In this document: positions 8,709-17,804 of the stretch, piece after piece
Position numbering within the stretch: the first letter of the stretch is position 1
Layout of the letters: each line of letters starts with the position of its first letter
Assembly (NCBI RefSeq): GCF_004342685.1
Contig: NZ_SMBZ01000008.1
Location: 23,795-87,794, forward strand
Source of the DNA: Sphingobacterium alimentarium
GTDB taxonomy: Bacteria > Bacteroidota > Bacteroidia > Sphingobacteriales > Sphingobacteriaceae
Direction: 5' to 3'
Length of the DNA stretch: 64,000 nt
Notes under the pieces: model-generated
What the model was told of the DNA's origin: nothing
Databases searched by the model: none
What the model saw: the letters and a program-made list of their open reading frames with translations, nothing else
Translations under genes and position numbers: made by a program

Positions 8709-9890
8709 ATGAGTAGAAAGGTAATATTAGTTTGGTTTCGAAATGATTTGCGTATAGCTGATAATGAAGTTTTGCACAGTGCCGTAGAAAAATCCGCTTT
8801 TGTAATTCCTGTTTATATTTTCGATCCCCGCTATTATGTCCAAGGTAGACAGGGTTTTAAGAACACTGGGGAGCTGAGACATGAGTATATCGTACATTCA
8901 GTAGCCGCATTAAAAGATAAACTCCAATCGCTGGGAGGTGATTTGTTAACGTATGAAGGCTATCCTGAAGAGATACTTCCCCAATTGGTACAAAAGTACG
9001 AGGTGGATGAGGTCTACCACCACCGCGAAGTCGCACAGCGCGAAACGCGCATTTCCGAAATCGTAGAAGAATCATTATGGCAAGTGAAGCGCAATTTGCG
9101 TCATTTCATCGGTCATACCTTGTTTCATAAGGAGGATTTACCTTTTCCTATACGCGATATTCCTAACGACTTTAATACATTTAAAAAGAAGGTAGTAAAG
9201 GAAAGTTTTGTACGCGCATGTCTACCGGACTTGCAAAGTATTTCCATACCACCACATCTCGAAAAAACGGATTTCCCTTTTCCACTTCAATATGATATTA
9301 AGGATTATGGCGAAGGAGCAGCTCAGGAAGCATTAAAAAATGTGCTTTCACATCCCGATAATCGCAAAGACTTGTATACCACATTATCACCGTATTTGGC
9401 ACTGGGTGTGTTGTCGGCAGCAGAGACCTATCATTTTTTAACCAAACATGAGTCCGTGCAGAACAAAAAGAAAATAGCGCATATTGTGGATGGGTTGTTT
9501 TGGCGGGATTATTACAGATTCATGGTCAAGAAATTTTCCAACTGCTATTTCAAAGATGAGAAGGAAGCGGAGAGTAATGAAGCAGTAATTCAATCTTTTG
9601 TCCAGGCACAAACAGAAGATGAATATGCGAATACATTGCTTACTAAGCTGCATGATGAAGGGATGCTGACACGTGCCGAACGGGAGTATGTGGCATTGTA
9701 TTTTGTATACGAACTGAATCAACCCTGGTTGACAGGTGCAGCATATTTTGAGCAGCAGCTCATAGATTATGCGCCCGCTACGATATATGGGTATTGGTCC
9801 CACATTGCGGGGCAGGGTACCAGCGTGAAAAACAACCGATCAGAAGAGAATTGGTTAAGAATTAAAAAAGCTAAAAAGCAAGAGGTTTAA
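8709..9890 (+). CDS. Cryptochrome/photolyase, DASH-like, with divergent FAD domain
   Basis: This 393-aa flavoprotein-family protein has a photolyase N-terminal alpha/beta domain (KVILVWFRNDLRIADNEVLH, residues 3-22; PVYIFDPRYY; VDEVYHHREV) and helical-domain landmarks TTLSPYLALGVLS and LFWRDYYRFM, matching the DASH subfamily. The later FAD-pocket motifs are not conserved: the usual TGxPxVDAxMREL and MSNRGRQ segments are replaced by QTEDEYANTLL and EGMLTRAEREY, and the usual GNW is GYW (YGYWSHIAG). The C-terminal tail after this is short. Start at MSRKVI rather than an in-frame ATG at 8625. Either it binds FAD differently or it is losing function. Confidence 0.85.
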   Translation: MSRKVILVWFRNDLRIADNEVLHSAVEKSAFVIPVYIFDPRYYVQGRQGFKNTGELRHEYIVHSVAALKDKLQSLGGDLLTYEGYPEEILPQLVQKYEVDEVYHHREVAQRETRISEIVEESLWQVKRNLRHFIGHTLFHKEDLPFPIRDIPNDFNTFKKKVVKESFVRACLPDLQSISIPPHLEKTDFPFPLQYDIKDYGEGAAQEALKNVLSHPDNRKDLYTTLSPYLALGVLSAAETYHFLTKHESVQNKKKIAHIVDGLFWRDYYRFMVKKFSNCYFKDEKEAESNEAVIQSFVQAQTEDEYANTLLTKLHDEGMLTRAEREYVALYFVYELNQPWLTGAAYFEQQLIDYAPATIYGYWSHIAGQGTSVKNNRSEENWLRIKKAKKQEV

Positions 9891-10028
9891 TGGAAAAATT
9901 ATCCATAAAAGCCAAAAATATTTCTGCTACCAAACTTTGAATTTTGTAAGGCAAAATCTTCAATTTCAATACGAATAACTGCTTTTTTATTGCTAAATTT
10001 GGCAAATTATTTAGACGATAACAAAATA

Positions 10029-12767
10029 ATGGATAAACTTACATATTTGAGTAACGCCGATTCAAGCTACATTGACGGTTTATATCAAGCCTACAAACAA
10101 GATCCAAATTCTGTAGACTTTGGATGGCAAAAATTTTTCGAAGGATTTGAATTTGGTCAGAGTTCTGAGGGCGTAGTGGTTGAAGATGAGAATGTTTCAG
10201 AACACGCGCTAAAAGAAATCAACGTATTGAATATGATTCACGGTTATAGAGACCGTGGTCACTTATTTACAGATACGAATCCTGTACGTGAGCGTCGCAA
10301 GTATTATCCAGGCAAAGAGTTGGAAACATTTGGTTTGTCCGAGTCGGATATGGATACGGTGTTTAATGCAGGTATTGAGATCGGCTTGGGTCCCGCTAAA
10401 TTGCGTGACATCCGTCAGATGATCGAAGAGACATATTGTCGTTCAATCGGTGCGGAATTTAAATATATTCGTAATCCAGAAAAAATTAAGTGGTTGCAAG
10501 ACCGCATGGAAGCAGATCGCAACAAACCGAATTATACGGTAGATCAAAAGAAACGCATCTTGCAAAAAATCAATAGAGCTGTCGTTTTTGAAAGCTTCTT
10601 GGGTACAAAATTCTTAGGTCAAAAACGTTTCTCTCTAGAAGGAGCAGAGAGCTTAATTCCTGCATTGGATTCTGTTATTGAAAAAGGTGCTGACTTAGGT
10701 GTTCAAGAATTTATGATCGGTATGGCGCACCGTGGTCGTTTGAATGTATTGGCAAACATCATGGGCAAACCATACAAAACTATTTTATCTGAATTTGAAG
10801 GTAAAATGTACAAGCAAGAAGATTCTGAATTGCAATTTGGTGGTGACGTGAAATACCATTTAGGTTACTCTTCAGATATCAAAACGGATAGCGGTAAAAG
10901 TATCCACTTGTCATTAGCACCGAATCCATCTCACTTAGAAACTGTAGGTTCTATCGTGGAAGGTATCGTACGTTCTAAAATAGACATGAAATACGATGGT
11001 GACTCTTCTAAAATTGCACCTATCTTAATTCATGGTGACGCGGCTATCGCGGGTCAAGGAATTGTATACGAATTGACACAAATGTCAAAATTGGATGGTT
11101 ACAAAACAGGTGGTACTATTCACATTGTAATCAACAACCAAGTTGGTTTTACGACCAACTATAAAGATGCCCGCTCAGGTACGTATTGTACAGATGTAGC
11201 TAAGATTACATCTTCACCGGTATTCCATGTGAATGGTGATGATGCTGAGGCGGTAGTATATGCGATTAATCTAGCGGTAGAATACCGTCAAAAATACAAA
11301 ACTGATGTATTCATCGATTTATTGTGTTACCGTCGTTTTGGTCACAATGAAGCGGATGAGCCTAAGTTTACACAACCTCTACTTTACAAATTGATTGAAA
11401 AACATGCAAATCCAAAAGATGTGTATGCGAAGAAATTGATAGAAGAGGGGTCAATCGATGCAAATTACGCTAAAGAGGTAGAGAAAGAGTTCAAAAACTA
11501 TCTACAGACACAATTGGATGCAGCGAAAGCTGTTGAAGTGTTGGAAGATGAGGTGCCAATGTTTGGTGGAGCTTGGAAAGGTTTACGTCCAGCTAAAAAG
11601 GCTGATATTTTCAAGGAAGTTGATACCAAAGTTGACGATAACACATTCTTGTCATTAGCAAAAGAAATTACTTCTCTACCTAAAGAGAAAAAATTCTTCC
11701 GCAAGATTTCTAAATTGTATGAAGATCGCGCAGCGATGATCGATAAAGATTCTTACGATTGGGCGATGGGCGAGTTGATGGCGTATGCGACTTTATTGAA
11801 TGAAGGCAAACGCGTACGTATTTCGGGTCAGGATGTGCAACGTGGAACATTCTCGCACCGTCATGCGGTATTGACTTTAGAAGATTCAGAAGAGAAATAT
11901 GCACCATTAGCACAAATCAAAGGTGGTGACAAATTCAATATTTACAACTCCCTACTTTCGGAATATGGTGTTCTAGGTTTCGAATACGGTTATGCTTTGG
12001 CTAATCCACAAGCTTTGACAGTATGGGAAGCACAGTTTGGTGACTTCTACAACGGAGCACAAATTGTTGTCGATCAATATTTGAGTTCGGCAGAGACCAA
12101 ATGGAAACGTTCGAATGGTCTAGTGATGATGCTTCCTCATGGAATGGAAGGTCAAGGTCCAGAGCACTCTTCAGGCCGTATCGAAAGATTCTTGGAGCTG
12201 TCTGCAAATGATAATTTGATCATTGCTAACTGTACTACACCGGCCAACTATTTCCATTTATTGCGTCGTCAATTGGTACGTGATTTCCGTAAGCCATTAG
12301 TGGTATTTACACCGAAATCATTGTTGCGTCATCCAAAAGTGGTTTCTAAATTAAATGATTTTACAAACAGCAACTTCCAAGAAGTAATTGATGATGCTGC
12401 GGTAAAAGCGGCTTCTGTAAAACGCGTATTGTTCTGTTCAGGTAAGATCTACTACGAATTATTGGATCGTCAACAAGCTGAAAAACGTACAGATGTGGCT
12501 ATCGTTCGTATCGAACAATTGTATCCATCACCAGTAGAACAATTGAAAGCTATCCGTAAGAAATATAGCAAAGCAAAAGAGTTCATCTGGGTACAGGAAG
12601 AGAATGAAAACATGGGTGCATGGCCTCATTTCTGCCGCAAGTTCAGAAGAACAGATATCGAATTTACCGATGTCATCGCTAGAACAGAAAGCGGAAGCCC
12701 TGCAACAGGCTACATGAAACAACATGTTGCGCAACAAGAAGCAATTATTAATAAAGCATTTGCATAA
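10029..12767 (+). CDS. sucA: 2-oxoglutarate dehydrogenase E1 component
   Basis: A 912-aa thiamine-diphosphate enzyme that decarboxylates 2-oxoglutarate and transfers the succinyl group to E2 in the TCA cycle. The N-terminal E2-binding segment (SSYIDGLYQAYKQDP) is followed by MAHRGRLNVLANIMGKP (about residue 233), the TPP/Mg site GDAAIAGQG (about 336) with NNQVGFTT, and LPHGMEGQGPEHSS (about 703) with the conserved histidine. Length matches the family (about 900-930 aa). An in-frame ATG at 9990 would add 13 unusual residues; MDKLTYLSNADSSY is the normal start. It is followed by sucB after a 64-bp gap and surely forms an operon with it. Confidence 0.97.
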   Translation: MDKLTYLSNADSSYIDGLYQAYKQDPNSVDFGWQKFFEGFEFGQSSEGVVVEDENVSEHALKEINVLNMIHGYRDRGHLFTDTNPVRERRKYYPGKELETFGLSESDMDTVFNAGIEIGLGPAKLRDIRQMIEETYCRSIGAEFKYIRNPEKIKWLQDRMEADRNKPNYTVDQKKRILQKINRAVVFESFLGTKFLGQKRFSLEGAESLIPALDSVIEKGADLGVQEFMIGMAHRGRLNVLANIMGKPYKTILSEFEGKMYKQEDSELQFGGDVKYHLGYSSDIKTDSGKSIHLSLAPNPSHLETVGSIVEGIVRSKIDMKYDGDSSKIAPILIHGDAAIAGQGIVYELTQMSKLDGYKTGGTIHIVINNQVGFTTNYKDARSGTYCTDVAKITSSPVFHVNGDDAEAVVYAINLAVEYRQKYKTDVFIDLLCYRRFGHNEADEPKFTQPLLYKLIEKHANPKDVYAKKLIEEGSIDANYAKEVEKEFKNYLQTQLDAAKAVEVLEDEVPMFGGAWKGLRPAKKADIFKEVDTKVDDNTFLSLAKEITSLPKEKKFFRKISKLYEDRAAMIDKDSYDWAMGELMAYATLLNEGKRVRISGQDVQRGTFSHRHAVLTLEDSEEKYAPLAQIKGGDKFNIYNSLLSEYGVLGFEYGYALANPQALTVWEAQFGDFYNGAQIVVDQYLSSAETKWKRSNGLVMMLPHGMEGQGPEHSSGRIERFLELSANDNLIIANCTTPANYFHLLRRQLVRDFRKPLVVFTPKSLLRHPKVVSKLNDFTNSNFQEVIDDAAVKAASVKRVLFCSGKIYYELLDRQQAEKRTDVAIVRIEQLYPSPVEQLKAIRKKYSKAKEFIWVQEENENMGAWPHFCRKFRRTDIEFTDVIARTESGSPATGYMKQHVAQQEAIINKAFA

Positions 12768-12785
12768 ACAAAAATAAAAGACTGG

Positions 12786-12810
12786 CGTTGTAATAAGTAA
12801 TATTGCAACG
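12786..12810 (+). repeat. Inverted repeat in the sucA-sucB spacer
   Basis: CGTTGTAATA and TATTGCAACG form a 10-bp stem (one G-U pair) with a 5-nt loop, between the sucA stop and the sucB start. There is no T run, so it is more likely an mRNA stability or processing structure than a terminator. Role is inferred. Confidence 0.45.
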
Positions 12811-12831
12811 TTGGTTTTAACGAATAAACAC

Positions 12832-14070
12832 ATGAGCTTAGAAATCAAAGTCCCTACAGTAGGTGAATCAATCACCGAAGTAACATTAGCCCAATGGCTA
12901 AAACAAGATGGCGATTACGTCGAAATGGACGAGAACATTGCCGAATTGGAATCAGACAAAGCTACATTTGAATTGCCTGCAGAGAAAGCTGGAATTCTTC
13001 GTATCATCGCACAAGAAGGTGATACGTTAGAAATCGGTGCTGTAGTATGTACCATTGAAGATGGTGATGCTCCTGCTGGTGATAAAAAAGCTGACGCTCC
13101 TGCAGCTGCAGAATCTGCTGCTCCAGCGGCTAAAGCAGAAGAAGCATCAGAAAATCCTGACTCTTATGCTGCCGGTACAGCTTCACCTGCTGCCGCAAAA
13201 ATATTAAGAGAAAAAGGAATTGATCCTTCGACAATAAAAGGTACGGGCAAAGAAGGCCGTATCACTAAAGAAGATGCAGAAAAAGCACAAGCTAAACCTG
13301 CAGCTCCTAAAGCTGAATCAAAACCAGCAACTTCAGCTCCAGCGGCAGCTCCTACAGCAGTAGCGGGCGCGCGTAATGAGCGTCGTGAGAAAATGAGTTC
13401 ACTGCGTAAAACTATCGCTAAGCGTTTGGTGTCTGTGAAAAATGAAACGGCTATGTTGACTACATTCAACGAAGTGAACATGCAGCCTATCATGGATCTG
13501 AGAGCAAAATACAAAGATATTTTCAAAGAGAAACATGGCGTAGGTCTTGGTTTCATGTCATTCTTCACCAAAGCGGTGACTACAGCATTGAAAGAATGGC
13601 CTGCAGTGAATGCACGTATCGAAGAGAATGAAATCGTTTATTCGGACTTCGCAGACGTTTCGATCGCTGTATCAGCACCTAAAGGATTGGTTGTTCCTGT
13701 TATCCGTAATGCGGATTCACTTTCATTACAAGGTATTGAAAAAGAAATCATCAATTTAGCGACTAAAGCTCGTGATAATAAATTAACTATCGATGAGATG
13801 ACAGGCGGTACATTCACTATTACAAATGGTGGTGTGTTCGGTTCGATGATGTCGACGCCAATCATCAATGCGCCTCAATCAGCGATCTTAGGTATGCACA
13901 ATATTGTACAACGTCCTATCGCTGAGAATGGTCAAGTGGTAATTCGTCCTATGATGTATATCGCATTGTCGTACGATCACCGTATCATTGACGGTCGTGA
14001 GTCTGTAAGCTTCTTAGTACGTGTGAAACAATTGCTAGAAGATCCTGCTCGCTTATTATTAGAAGTATAA
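12832..14070 (+). CDS. sucB: Dihydrolipoyllysine succinyltransferase (2-oxoglutarate dehydrogenase E2)
   Basis: The 412-aa core enzyme of the 2-oxoglutarate dehydrogenase complex moves succinyl from lipoyl-lysine to CoA. Domains in order: lipoyl domain 1-78 with the modified lysine in [10 protein letters not shown] (K43); an Ala/Pro linker; peripheral-subunit-binding domain about 118-152 ([14 protein letters not shown]); a second Ala/Pro linker; catalytic domain from about 185, with [13 protein letters not shown] holding the active-site histidine and aspartate near the end. [13 protein letters not shown] is the expected start; an upstream in-frame ATG at 12811 lies in the spacer hairpin. The E3 subunit gene is not in the window. 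Confidence 0.97.
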   Translation: MSLEIKVPTVGESITEVTLAQWLKQDGDYVEMDENIAELESDKATFELPAEKAGILRIIAQEGDTLEIGAVVCTIEDGDAPAGDKKADAPAAAESAAPAAKAEEASENPDSYAAGTASPAAAKILREKGIDPSTIKGTGKEGRITKEDAEKAQAKPAAPKAESKPATSAPAAAPTAVAGARNERREKMSSLRKTIAKRLVSVKNETAMLTTFNEVNMQPIMDLRAKYKDIFKEKHGVGLGFMSFFTKAVTTALKEWPAVNARIEENEIVYSDFADVSIAVSAPKGLVVPVIRNADSLSLQGIEKEIINLATKARDNKLTIDEMTGGTFTITNGGVFGSMMSTPIINAPQSAILGMHNIVQRPIAENGQVVIRPMMYIALSYDHRIIDGRESVSFLVRVKQLLEDPARLLLEV

Positions 14071-14090
14071 TTCTATCGCATGATAAAGTA

Positions 14091-14121
14091 AAGCCTAATC
14101 AAATTTTGATTGGGCTTTTTT
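14091..14121 (+). terminator. Terminator of the sucAB operon
   Basis: AAGCCTAATCAA pairs with TTGATTGGGCTT (one G-U pair) and is followed by a T run, 20 bp past the sucB stop. Confidence 0.85.
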
Positions 14122-14297
14122 GATGCAATATTTTATTGTAGCTAATGCTAGCTAATTCTTTAAATTCTAGTGAGTTATAATTTGTTTTTCATAAATGATT
14201 TATTATATTTAATATATCTATATATGGATAGGGGAGTTATTAACTGCCCAAGCTAACCAAAGTCCATCACATATTATTTTGTGCTAATTTCCGCTTT

Positions 14298-14669
14298 ATG
14301 AATAAACTTATTCTTGTAGAAAGTATTGAGTTGGGGAACTTGGTAATTCAAGGTTTTATTGTTGATAAAGGTAATAATGTATTATCCTATTCTATTTTCG
14401 TAAGTGGGTTCGAAGAGCCGTTGATTGATATGTCCGTAGATGTAGAAAAGAATGTTCATATATCGGTCAACAAAAATGCCGCTCAATATATTAATTCAAA
14501 GAAAACACAGGATAAGAAAAAACGGAAGGAATATTTCAAGCAATTTTATAAGTATATTCTGGAAAGTGAAAAAAGAGCCTCTTATATGGTTTTCAAAAAA
14601 CAAAAACTCAATTATATCCGAAACTCAGCCGATTTATTAGAAATAAAAAAAATGTACATCAGCGATTAA
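14298..14669 (+). CDS. Hypothetical protein, 123 aa
   Basis: No family is recognised. The first half (residues 1-58) looks like a small beta-sheet domain (LILVESIELGNLVIQGFIV), and the second half is a strongly basic helical region (KKTQDKKKRKEYFKQFYKY, then KRASYMVFKKQKLNYIRN). There is no signal peptide or membrane segment, so it is probably cytoplasmic. It stands alone between the sucAB terminator and a convergent GNAT gene. Base composition is more AT-rich than its neighbours, but codon use looks coding. Function cannot be assigned. Confidence 0.65.
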   Translation: MNKLILVESIELGNLVIQGFIVDKGNNVLSYSIFVSGFEEPLIDMSVDVEKNVHISVNKNAAQYINSKKTQDKKKRKEYFKQFYKYILESEKRASYMVFKKQKLNYIRNSADLLEIKKMYISD

Positions 14670-14710
14670 AGTGCCTTTCGTATCCCTTTAATATAACTAG
14701 CTTTATTCTC

Positions 14711-15235
14711 CTATTCAGTAAACACTTTCTCGAAAGCCATTCGCACATTATCTCCCCTGAAAGTCACTTCACCACAATACGCATACCCTAAGCTTTCGAA
14801 TATTCTCAACATCGCGAGATTGTCGTAATTCGTATCAGCTTTGATGCTAGTGATCTGCTGCTGCCGCGCTACATCTTCAATACACAACAGCATGTGTTTG
14901 GCTAGTCCTTTACCAAGATAATCATCATGTATGGCGACACGGTGAAATACAATAAAGTCACCCTCCGTCAGCCATTCACCCTTTAATCGAGCATACTCGG
15001 GCTCATCATTGAGTAGTGCGGCCGTATAGCCAATAACCTTGTTGCCCGCGCACAGTACATATCCCACACCTTTTGCGATATCCTGAGCGATGACCTCCTG
15101 ATTGGGGTAGCCGTTTTGCCATTGTAAGCTTCCTTCAGCTTTGCGCCGTTGTATAGCTTGTACAATAATTTGCCACACAGATTGCACATCTTCTGATGTT
15201 GCTTTCCTAAAATCATATATGTCGTTGTTGCTCAT
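14711..15235 (-). CDS. GNAT-family N-acetyltransferase
   Basis: A 174-aa single-domain acetyl-CoA-dependent acyltransferase. It opens with YDFRKATSEDVQSVWQIIVQ, a classical GNAT first strand and helix, and contains the acetyl-CoA pyrophosphate-binding loop HDDYLGKGLAKHMLL (motif A, a variant of RxxGxG) and the later LAMLRIFESLGYAYCGEV, typical of motif B. The substrate cannot be predicted; nothing nearby points to ribosomal proteins or antibiotics. It is transcribed alone and convergent with the upstream hypothetical gene. Confidence 0.88.
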   Translation of the reverse strand: MSNNDIYDFRKATSEDVQSVWQIIVQAIQRRKAEGSLQWQNGYPNQEVIAQDIAKGVGYVLCAGNKVIGYTAALLNDEPEYARLKGEWLTEGDFIVFHRVAIHDDYLGKGLAKHMLLCIEDVARQQQITSIKADTNYDNLAMLRIFESLGYAYCGEVTFRGDNVRMAFEKVFTE

Positions 15236-15405
15236 GAGTAGATATGTTTCGCTCTTTTTGATTTATATACCTATAAAATTAATCATCTTGTGTCAAAGTT
15301 TTATATGGAGAAAGGTTCGCTTATAGCTAAAATTTATGTATGAGGGTTTCCCGTAAGGATTATACACTTCTTTTTACGAAATTTATACAGTTTTAAAGAG
15401 CTACC

Positions 15406-15609
15406 ATGACCAATTTACCGACGAACATTAACTTTGATCTCTCCCAACTGAAGGCTGTCTATCAAGAAGGTAAGCATGTTATCATTGAATTAAACAACAT
15501 GAAAATTAAAATTTATAATTCCACGTTTACTTCGAGTGAGATATTAGCCCTAATCGCCAAGGATGGCAATTTAAATGTAGAGAATGGATTTAATAGTAAC
15601 GAATTTTAA
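15406..15609 (+). CDS. Small hypothetical protein, 67 aa
   Basis: This 67-aa protein with mixed strand/helix character (FDLSQLKAVYQEGKHVIIEL, then MKIKIYNSTFTSSEILALIA) has no signal peptide and no recognised family. Support for it being real comes from a normal ATG, a hairpin terminator directly after its stop and protein-like composition. It stands alone. Function unknown. Confidence 0.55.
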   Translation: MTNLPTNINFDLSQLKAVYQEGKHVIIELNNMKIKIYNSTFTSSEILALIAKDGNLNVENGFNSNEF

Positions 15610-15613
15610 AATA

Positions 15614-15641
15614 TATTTCGGCTTTTGTCAAAAAGCCGAAA
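15614..15641 (+). terminator. Terminator after the 67-aa gene
   Basis: ATTTCGGCTTTT pairs with AAAAGCCGAAAT around a short loop immediately past the stop codon. The T run lies inside the stem, so strength is uncertain; it may also serve the convergent GH43 gene. Confidence 0.6.
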
Positions 15642-15676
15642 TACTAAAGGTTGAGTAGGAGCGAGGTAAGAAGCCT

Positions 15677-16639
15677 TTATTTTAACGGATGCTTGACGCC
15701 CGTGAACGTCATCTTAACAGGCAATATCTTACCATCTTTGTCGAATTTCATTTCCTCAATACAGGTCACCCGGTCATGTGCACTTGTCTTGCCTAAGGGC
15801 CTACGGTGATATACAATGTAGTATTTATCTTCATTAGGTACTTTGATGATGGAATGATGACCAGCACCCGTGGCTACTTCGGGATCTTGCTCTAGAATGG
15901 TGTCGATGCGTTCAAATGGCCCCAGAGGATTGTCAGCAATAGCATAAGCCACTTTATACTCTGGACCCGTCCAGCCTCCTTCAGACCACATAAAATAATA
16001 TTTGCCATTGCGAATAAACATAGTAGGTCCTTCTACATAATCTTTAGGGGTAACTTCCTTGTAGTAGCTTCCATCATCAAACGGAAGGAGTTTCGTGAAA
16101 TCATCACTCAACTTGACCACGTTACAGTGTTTCCAACCCCCGTAGTACATATAGAAAGTCCCATCTTTATCCCTGAACACATATTGATCAATTGGCTGTG
16201 CGCCGTTTATATTATCATTGATGAGCGGTTTGCCCAATAAATCTTTATAAGGACCCTCTGGGCGATCTGCTACCGCCACACCGATGCCACCCAGTTCTCC
16301 GGGATGTACATCATTGGCTGCAAAAAAGAAATAATATTTCCCCTTGTTCTCAATAACTGAAGGAGCCCACATTGCACGCTTCGCCCATTTTACTTCTTTA
16401 TTATCCAGAATATTGGGATGCTTGGTCCATGTCACCAAATCTTTAGACGAAAAGGCGTCAAATTTTATCTGTTCGTCATATGGCGCAGAGTAGGTCGGAT
16501 AGATCCAATATGTATTGTTATAAATAATGGCTTCCGGATCGGCATAATTGCCACTAAAGACTGGGTTTTGTTGACTAAAAGCATTTAGCGAAAGAATCAA
16601 AGCAAATGCCCCTAAAATAGATTTTCTCATAATATTCAT
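15677..16639 (-). CDS. Secreted glycoside hydrolase family 43 enzyme
   Basis: A 320-aa protein with a signal peptide (residues 1-23, ending LNAFSQQ) and one five-bladed beta-propeller typical of GH43, a family of arabinofuranosidases, xylosidases and arabinanases acting on plant hemicellulose. The catalytic base is probably the aspartate of GNYADPEAI (D34), the general acid the glutamate in YVEGPTMF (about residue 207), and the pKa-modulating aspartate lies in the middle (QYVFRDKDGTFYMYY region). Other blade motifs are MWAPSVIENKGKYYFFFA and GAGHHSIIKVP. The start may instead be the ATG at 16630. It is solitary, not within a polysaccharide utilisation locus, so the exact substrate is unknown. 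Confidence 0.9.
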   Translation of the reverse strand: MNIMRKSILGAFALILSLNAFSQQNPVFSGNYADPEAIIYNNTYWIYPTYSAPYDEQIKFDAFSSKDLVTWTKHPNILDNKEVKWAKRAMWAPSVIENKGKYYFFFAANDVHPGELGGIGVAVADRPEGPYKDLLGKPLINDNINGAQPIDQYVFRDKDGTFYMYYGGWKHCNVVKLSDDFTKLLPFDDGSYYKEVTPKDYVEGPTMFIRNGKYYFMWSEGGWTGPEYKVAYAIADNPLGPFERIDTILEQDPEVATGAGHHSIIKVPNEDKYYIVYHRRPLGKTSAHDRVTCIEEMKFDKDGKILPVKMTFTGVKHPLK

Positions 16640-16737
16640 GGATTCGTGTTTATCTGGTCTCTTAAAGATACAATCTTAATCGCATTTACCGTATATCCAA
16701 CGGTAAAATATTATTTACAAGAAGGAAGAAGGGATGC

Positions 16738-17079
16738 TTACTTCAGCAATGAAAGACATTTCTGCCATAAACTTTGAGGAAGTTGGATGTAAAGTTCGTT
16801 GTCTCGCCATTCTAATGGATACACCCGGACGGCATTGTACTGACCAGGTGCGCCCTTGCCTATGGATAGATCAAAATGATGACGATGATAAGGACATACC
16901 AACTGCCCTTGTTCGCACCAGCCTTCCCCCAAATTGGCGCCAGCATGCGGGCATTTCGCGGAGGTAGCATACCATTCGCCATGATCATTCACCAAGCAAA
17001 AAGCTTTCCCATCTATCCGCAAAAGTTGTATTGCCGCTGATGAGGTTAACGCTGCTGAAGGTATTTTGTGCCATTTCAT
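16738..17079 (-). CDS. Rieske [2Fe-2S] protein
   Basis: A small 113-aa soluble Rieske ferredoxin. The cluster ligands are visible as CPHAGANLG (C-x-H) and CPYHRHHFDL (C-x2-H), spaced 16 residues apart as in the family. Such proteins carry electrons to oxygenases or reductases, but no partner gene lies nearby. Homologues begin MKWHKI, so the ATG at 17079 is preferred over in-frame ATGs at 17085 and 17130. It is transcribed alone. Confidence 0.88.
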   Translation of the reverse strand: MKWHKIPSAALTSSAAIQLLRIDGKAFCLVNDHGEWYATSAKCPHAGANLGEGWCEQGQLVCPYHRHHFDLSIGKGAPGQYNAVRVYPLEWRDNELYIQLPQSLWQKCLSLLK

Positions 17080-17567
17080 ATGCATAAATATAAGGAAATG
17101 AAATAGTCTTGTTTGTGTTTTCTTCTGCATCAGATTGCTTTAATTGAGTATATTTATGTTGTATGAGTACCCAGGAGTAAGGGAATCTATTACTACCTAT
17201 TGGCGCAGATTGAAGTGTTTTATGTGAATAAAGTTAAGCATAAGACTATATCCAGCATGGTAATGTATCGTCCTATGGAGAATGTGTTCAATTGCAGGAT
17301 ATTCTTTTTATAAATCGGATTATATAGTTTTTGTAAGTTATTGTGCTTAATTGAAATAAAATTTTGTATGAAGATTAGCCTTATATGGTAGTATATAACA
17401 AACTGTCGTTAAACTCAAAAAAGATATATGTCCGAAGGGGACCTATATCTATTTAGAGCTCACTGACACAGTTTGCTTTACACTTCCTCGTTTATAGATT
17501 TTAATACTTCATTATTATTGTTTTTGGGAGTATTAAAATAAGATACCAAATCGAAATGTATGTTTAT
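17080..17567. other. Intergenic region with a nested stem structure, no clear gene
   Basis: About 490 bp upstream of the Rieske gene contain no supported protein gene. Within it, 17400-17474 can fold as a nested structure: outer arms AAACTGT (17400-17406) and ACAGTTT (17468-17474), a middle CTC/GAG pair, and a strong inner hairpin in which GATATA and GTCC (17423-17433) pair with GGAC and TATATC (17439-17449). It could be a small RNA or leader; no strand can be chosen from the sequence. Confidence 0.35.
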
Positions 17568-17726
17568 CTATCTCTTCAGCTTTTCTATAATCTTTGGTGA
17601 GAGATTGAGCGCGATTTCTTTGCTAAAAGAAATTTTACATTTTGTATAAACTAATTTATTTACCTCATTTAAAGTTTCTTCTTCAAAGAGATAATAAAAT
17701 GGAAGATTTGTTTTATCTGTAATCAT
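17568..17726 (-). CDS. Possible small protein, 52 aa
   Basis: An ATG at 17726 opens a 52-codon frame ending TAG. The peptide (MITDKTNLPFYYLFEEETLN at the start, CKISFSKEIALNLSPKIIEK later) has a balanced amphipathic composition and no low-complexity bias, as in small antitoxin-like or modulatory proteins, but no family is recognised. It sits just downstream of the tmRNA terminator on the same strand. Shortness means chance cannot be excluded. Confidence 0.35.
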   Translation of the reverse strand: MITDKTNLPFYYLFEEETLNEVNKLVYTKCKISFSKEIALNLSPKIIEKLKR

Positions 17727-17756
17727 ATTTAGGGAGAAATTGCTACCTATTAAAAA

Positions 17757-17798
17757 ATAAAAAGGTTAACGTTCTATAAATAAGAAGTTAACCTTTTA
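17757..17798 (-). terminator. Terminator of tmRNA
   Basis: On the minus strand AAAAGGTTAAC and GTTAACCTTTTT form a long stem followed by a T-rich tail (TATTTTTT), a few bases past the tmRNA 3' end. Confidence 0.85.
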
Positions 17799-17804
17799 AA
17801 TCTG

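Noticed and set aside
13164..13571. A long open frame antisense to sucB (135 codons)
   Set aside because: It is a complement of the Ala/Pro-rich linkers and catalytic start of sucB; such sequence gives long antisense frames by chance.
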